A stretch of 64,000 bases of DNA from positions 165,101 through 229,100 of the forward strand of contig NZ_JGYS01000007.1 of assembly GCF_000741175.1 (NCBI RefSeq). Reading direction: 5' to 3'. Shown here one piece after another: positions 60,505-64,000 of the stretch. How positions within the stretch are numbered: the stretch's first letter is position 1; every line of letters starts with the position of its first letter. The translations under genes were made by a program, and so were the position numbers. This DNA comes from Bifidobacterium callitrichos DSM 23973. GTDB taxonomy: Bacteria; Actinomycetota; Actinomycetes; Actinomycetales; Bifidobacteriaceae. A model generated the notes under the pieces. The model was not told the DNA's origin and made no database searches. It worked only from the letters and a program-made list of their open reading frames with translations.

Positions 60505-63500
60505 ATGGTGAACGAAGCACATACCGTGGCGTCGAACCACGATACGAAGCCTTTGCGCGTGGGATTGGACATCGGCTCCACTACCGTCAAGGCCGTCGTG
60601 CTCGACCAGTCCGACTCCCTGTCCGAGACCCTGTTCTCCGACTATCGCCGACATCACGCCAACGTGCGCGCCACCGTCGCGGGGCTGCTTGTCGACATCC
60701 GCAAGAAGCTCGAAGAGCTCGGGCGCGGCGACGAGCCGATTCGCCTCGCCATCACCGGATCCGGCGGACTTGCGCTCGCGGACAACCTGCACGTGCCGTT
60801 CGTTCAGGAGGTCATCGCCGAGACCGAGGCGATCGACAAGGAGTACCCGCAGGCCGACGTCATCATCGAGCTCGGCGGCGAGGACGCGAAGATCACCTAC
60901 CTCAAGCCCACCCCGGAGCAGCGCATGAACGGTTCGTGCGCGGGCGGCACCGGCGCGTTCATCGACCAGATGTCGACTCTGCTCGATACCGACGCCGCAG
61001 GCCTCAACGAGATGGCCAAAAGCTACCAGAACCTGTATCCGATCGCGTCGCGCTGCGGCGTGTTCGCGAAGACCGACCTGCAGCCGCTGATCAACGACGG
61101 TGCCGCCAAGCCGGATCTCGCCGCATCCATCTTCACCGCCGTCGCCACGCAGACCATCGCCGGTCTCGCCTCCGGACGCCCGATCCACGGCACCGTGATC
61201 TTCCTCGGCGGACCGCTGTTCTTCATGAGCGAGCTGAGAGCCGCGTTCCAGCGCGCGCTCGACGGCAAGGTCGACGAGTTCATCGTGCCGACCAACGCCC
61301 ACCTGTACGTCGCGTACGGCGCGGCCCTGCAGGCCGAGACCGACGTCGACGACGAGGGCCACCACTTCGAAGCGCATTCCTGCGCCGATATCTTGAAGCG
61401 CTTGGAGGAGCTCAAGAACCTGCCCTCCAATACCCCGACCATGCCGCCGCTGTTCCCCACCGAGGCCGATCGCGAGGCGTTCAACGCACGCCACCACCGC
61501 GAGCACATCCACATCGGCACGCTCGAGGGCGCGCACGGTCCGCACTTCCTCGGTATCGACGCCGGATCGACCACCATCAAGGCCACGCTCGTCAACGACG
61601 ATCGCGAGATCGTCTGGTCCTCGTACGCGAACAACGAGGGCAGCCCGCTGACCGCCGCCATCAACATCGTCAAACAGATCCAGTCCGAACTGCCGGCCGA
61701 CGCGTGGATCGCCCGCTCGTGCGCCACAGGCTACGGCGAGGGGCTCATCACCACAGGCCTGCATCTGGACGAGGGCGTCGTCGAGACGATGGCCCACTAC
61801 CGCGGCGCCGAAATGGTCAGCCCCGGCGTCACCGCCGTCATCGACATCGGCGGCCAGGACATGAAGTACCTCGCCATCACCGACGGCGTCATCGATTCGA
61901 TCGCCGTCAACGAGGCGTGCTCGTCCGGCTGCGGCTCGTTCCTGCAGACCTTCGCCATGTCGATGGGACTGACGATCCAGGAGTTCACGGCCAAGGCGCT
62001 CGCCTCCACGCATCCGGTCGATCTGGGATCGCGATGCACCGTGTTCATGAACTCGTCGGTCAAGCAGGCGCAGAAGGAGGGCGCCTCGATCGAGGACATC
62101 GCCGCCGGCCTGTGCTATTCCGTCGTGCGCAACGCCCTGTACAAGGTGATCAAGCTGCGCGACGCTGGCGAGCTCGGCGACACGGTCGTCGTGCAGGGCG
62201 GCACGTTCCTCAACGACGCCGTGCTGCGTGCGTTCGAACTGCTCACGGGCCGTGAGGTGACCCGCCCGAACATCGCGGGACTCATGGGCGCGTACGGCGC
62301 GGCCCTGACCGCTCGCATGCACTATGAGGACGTCGCGGACGACGACCACGATCACGTCGCGGCGGACGGCACCTCCCTCGAGGACGCGGGCGATTCGGCC
62401 GGCGCGACCGATTCGGCCGAGGCCGAGGCCGAGGAGTCCGCCGCGGGCGACACGCCCAACGCCGACGCGCACGAGGGTGAGGTCGTCATCGACGGCGTGC
62501 ACCACACCGCCTCGTCGATTCTCACCGGCGACGCGCTCGACAACATGTCGATGACCACCGAACGCGACGTGTGCAAGCTGTGCCAGAACCACTGCAAGCT
62601 CACCATCACCACGTTCTCCGACGGTTCGCGCTTCGTGACAGGCAACCGCTGCGAGCGCGGCGGCGACGCGAAGAAGCAGCGCTCCGACCGTCCGAACCTC
62701 TACGACTACAAGTACAAGCGCTGCTTCGCCTACCGCAGGCTCACCGACAAGAAGGCCACGCGCGGCGAGATCGGCATCCCCCGCGCCCTCAACATGTATG
62801 AGAACTACCCGTTCTGGTTTACGCTGCTGACCTCCCTGGGCTTCAAGGTGATGATCTCCGGACGATCCAGCCACGAACTGTTCGAGACCGGCATCGAATC
62901 GATCGCCTCCGAGAACATCTGCTACCCGGCCAAGCTCGTGCACGGCCACATCAAGTGGCTGCTGGGCAAGGGCGTCAAGACGATCTTCTACCCGTGCGTG
63001 AGCTATGAGGAGAACCTCGTGCCCAACACGGATAACCACTACAACTGCCCGGTCGTGGCGAACTATCCGCTCGTCGTCGGCGCGAACATGCCCGAACTGC
63101 GCGAGGAGGGCGTGCGCTACATGCACCCCTACTTCAACCTCGCCAACCACGAGCTCATGGTCGACCGCATCGTCGAGGAGTTCGCGTGGGCGAACGTCAC
63201 GCGTGAGGAGGCGGAAACCGCCGTCAAGGCCGCCTACGCCGAGGACAAGGTCTTCAAGCACGACGTGCAGCAGGAGGGCCTCAAGGCCCTCGCCTACATG
63301 AAGGAGCACAACTGCCGCGGCATCGTGCTCGCCGGCCGCCCCTACCACATCGACCCGGAGATCAACCACGGCATCCCCGAGACCATCTGCGCGCTCGGCA
63401 TGGTCGTCCTCTCCGAGGATTCGATCTGCGAACTGCAGCCGGGGGAGAAGCTCAACCTGACCGAATTCCTCGCACAAGGCGAGGAGGATCCGCGCAGGAA

Positions 63501-64000
63501 GAACGCCAACGGGTTCCGCCATGTCGGCGATCGCACCGTCACGCGCATGCCGCTGCGCGTGACCAACCAGTGGGCCTACCACTCCCGCCTGTACGCGGCG
63601 GCCCACTTCGTCGCCTCCTATCCGGGGCTCGAGCTCGTCCAGCTCAACTCGTTCGGCTGCGGTCTCGACGCGATCACCACCGATCAGGTCGCCGAGATCC
63701 TCGCGGACAAGGCCGACGTGTACACGCTGCTCAAGATCGACGAGGTCTCCAACCTCGGCGCCGCCAAGATCCGCCTGCGCTCGCTCAAGGCCGCCGTCGA
63801 GGAGCGCGAGGCCAACAAGCGCCGCGAGGAGCAGGCGACACGCGCCCTTGAGGCGGCCCGGTCCGCCGGCGTCGACAAGCGCGATCAGCCGCTGCTGGAT
63901 GACAGGGCGATCGCCGCGAAATCCGCAGAACTGGAGGCACAGATGGAGGAACGTCGCAAGGCGCAGGCCAAGGCCGAAGCCGATCTGGCCGCCGCGAAGG
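60505..64000 (+). CDS. Giant 2-hydroxyacyl-CoA dehydratase activase-related protein (5' part, runs off the window)
   Basis: At least 1165 residues; no stop before 64000. ATG 60505 has GAAGAGG 6 nt upstream. Two ASKHA ATPase modules in tandem (VGLDIGSTTVKAVVLD near 20 and FLGIDAGSTTIKATLV near 350), both BcrAD/HgdC type; the first has NGSCAGGTGAFIDQM, the second ACSSGCGSFLQTFA, positions where HgdC-type activators place cluster-ligand cysteines. An acidic linker (about 610-670) leads to a DUF2229/HgdB-like region (CKLCQNHCKL, NICYPAKLVHGH, FYPCVSYEENLVPN, LAGRPYHIDPEINHG, NSFGCGLDAITTD). Such fusions occur in anaerobes and are thought to couple ATP hydrolysis to low-potential electron transfer; the substrate is unknown. 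Confidence 0.92.
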   Translation, partial: MVNEAHTVASNHDTKPLRVGLDIGSTTVKAVVLDQSDSLSETLFSDYRRHHANVRATVAGLLVDIRKKLEELGRGDEPIRLAITGSGGLALADNLHVPFVQEVIAETEAIDKEYPQADVIIELGGEDAKITYLKPTPEQRMNGSCAGGTGAFIDQMSTLLDTDAAGLNEMAKSYQNLYPIASRCGVFAKTDLQPLINDGAAKPDLAASIFTAVATQTIAGLASGRPIHGTVIFLGGPLFFMSELRAAFQRALDGKVDEFIVPTNAHLYVAYGAALQAETDVDDEGHHFEAHSCADILKRLEELKNLPSNTPTMPPLFPTEADREAFNARHHREHIHIGTLEGAHGPHFLGIDAGSTTIKATLVNDDREIVWSSYANNEGSPLTAAINIVKQIQSELPADAWIARSCATGYGEGLITTGLHLDEGVVETMAHYRGAEMVSPGVTAVIDIGGQDMKYLAITDGVIDSIAVNEACSSGCGSFLQTFAMSMGLTIQEFTAKALASTHPVDLGSRCTVFMNSSVKQAQKEGASIEDIAAGLCYSVVRNALYKVIKLRDAGELGDTVVVQGGTFLNDAVLRAFELLTGREVTRPNIAGLMGAYGAALTARMHYEDVADDDHDHVAADGTSLEDAGDSAGATDSAEAEAEESAAGDTPNADAHEGEVVIDGVHHTASSILTGDALDNMSMTTERDVCKLCQNHCKLTITTFSDGSRFVTGNRCERGGDAKKQRSDRPNLYDYKYKRCFAYRRLTDKKATRGEIGIPRALNMYENYPFWFTLLTSLGFKVMISGRSSHELFETGIESIASENICYPAKLVHGHIKWLLGKGVKTIFYPCVSYEENLVPNTDNHYNCPVVANYPLVVGANMPELREEGVRYMHPYFNLANHELMVDRIVEEFAWANVTREEAETAVKAAYAEDKVFKHDVQQEGLKALAYMKEHNCRGIVLAGRPYHIDPEINHGIPETICALGMVVLSEDSICELQPGEKLNLTEFLAQGEEDPRRKNANGFRHVGDRTVTRMPLRVTNQWAYHSRLYAAAHFVASYPGLELVQLNSFGCGLDAITTDQVAEILADKADVYTLLKIDEVSNLGAAKIRLRSLKAAVEEREANKRREEQATRALEAARSAGVDKRDQPLLDDRAIAAKSAELEAQMEERRKAQAKAEADLAAAK

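Overview
The window looks like chromosomal DNA of a Bifidobacterium-type actinobacterium. This is an inference from high GC content, dense two-strand gene packing, an anaerobic gene set (NrdD/NrdG without oxygen-dependent partners, and a giant 2-hydroxyacyl-CoA dehydratase activase), a DeoR-galT-galK operon, an AdnA/AdnB-type recombination helicase-nuclease pair, and leaderless -10/ATG gene starts. No 16S rRNA gene is present, so the species cannot be fixed.

Layout. 1-7 kb: Crp/Fnr-type regulator, class A penicillin-binding protein, Old Yellow Enzyme with a lysine-rich extension, dihydroorotate dehydrogenase. 7-14.3 kb: DeoR regulator with galT and galK, an MFS drug-type exporter, and the ACT-domain/DUF711 pair. 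14.7-20.5 kb: TrmL-like tRNA methyltransferase, a two-gene cell-envelope glycosyltransferase operon on the minus strand, MutY, and a membrane-anchored unknown. 20.8-28.7 kb: rpoB and rpoC. 28.8-30.2 kb: an FHA protein and a variant-LRR protein. 30.3-38.8 kb: AdnA and AdnB homologues with three apparent one-base deletions. 39-45.3 kb: acetyltransferase, MFS, Gfo/Idh oxidoreductase, aminotransferase, Ppx/GppA phosphatase, aldo/keto reductase. 45.7-48.3 kb: a small cassette (DprA-like plus ComF-like phosphoribosyltransferase) bracketed by a 75-bp direct repeat that duplicates the 3' end of tRNA-Arg(CCU). 48.5-55.4 kb: EEP-family phosphodiesterase, xseA/xseB, nrdD/nrdG under tandem NrdR boxes. 55.9-57.3 kb: MFS sugar-type transporter with a LacI-type operator. 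57.3-60.5 kb: 3.2 kb without credible genes, packed with repeats. 60.5-64 kb: the start of a giant activase running off the window.

Two things stand out. First, the tRNA-Arg cassette carries a translationally coupled (ATGA) dprA-like/PRTase pair and no integrase: a candidate minimal mobile or defence/nucleotide-signalling module. Second, five intergenic loci (14.3, 45.4, 55.6, 58.6, 59.35 kb) carry the same architecture: hairpins of 40-46 nt repeated at 51-52 nt start-to-start, interrupted by a 115-170 nt centre that always contains one conserved word, TCGTTGGAAWWYMGCCRTTT. The stem sequence differs from locus to locus but is nearly uniform within a locus. I do not recognise this family.

The genes otherwise form ordinary housekeeping groups: transcription (rpoBC), recombination and repair (AdnAB, XseAB, MutY), anaerobic dNTP synthesis (NrdDG), galactose use (GalT/GalK) and envelope synthesis (PBP, glycosyltransferases).
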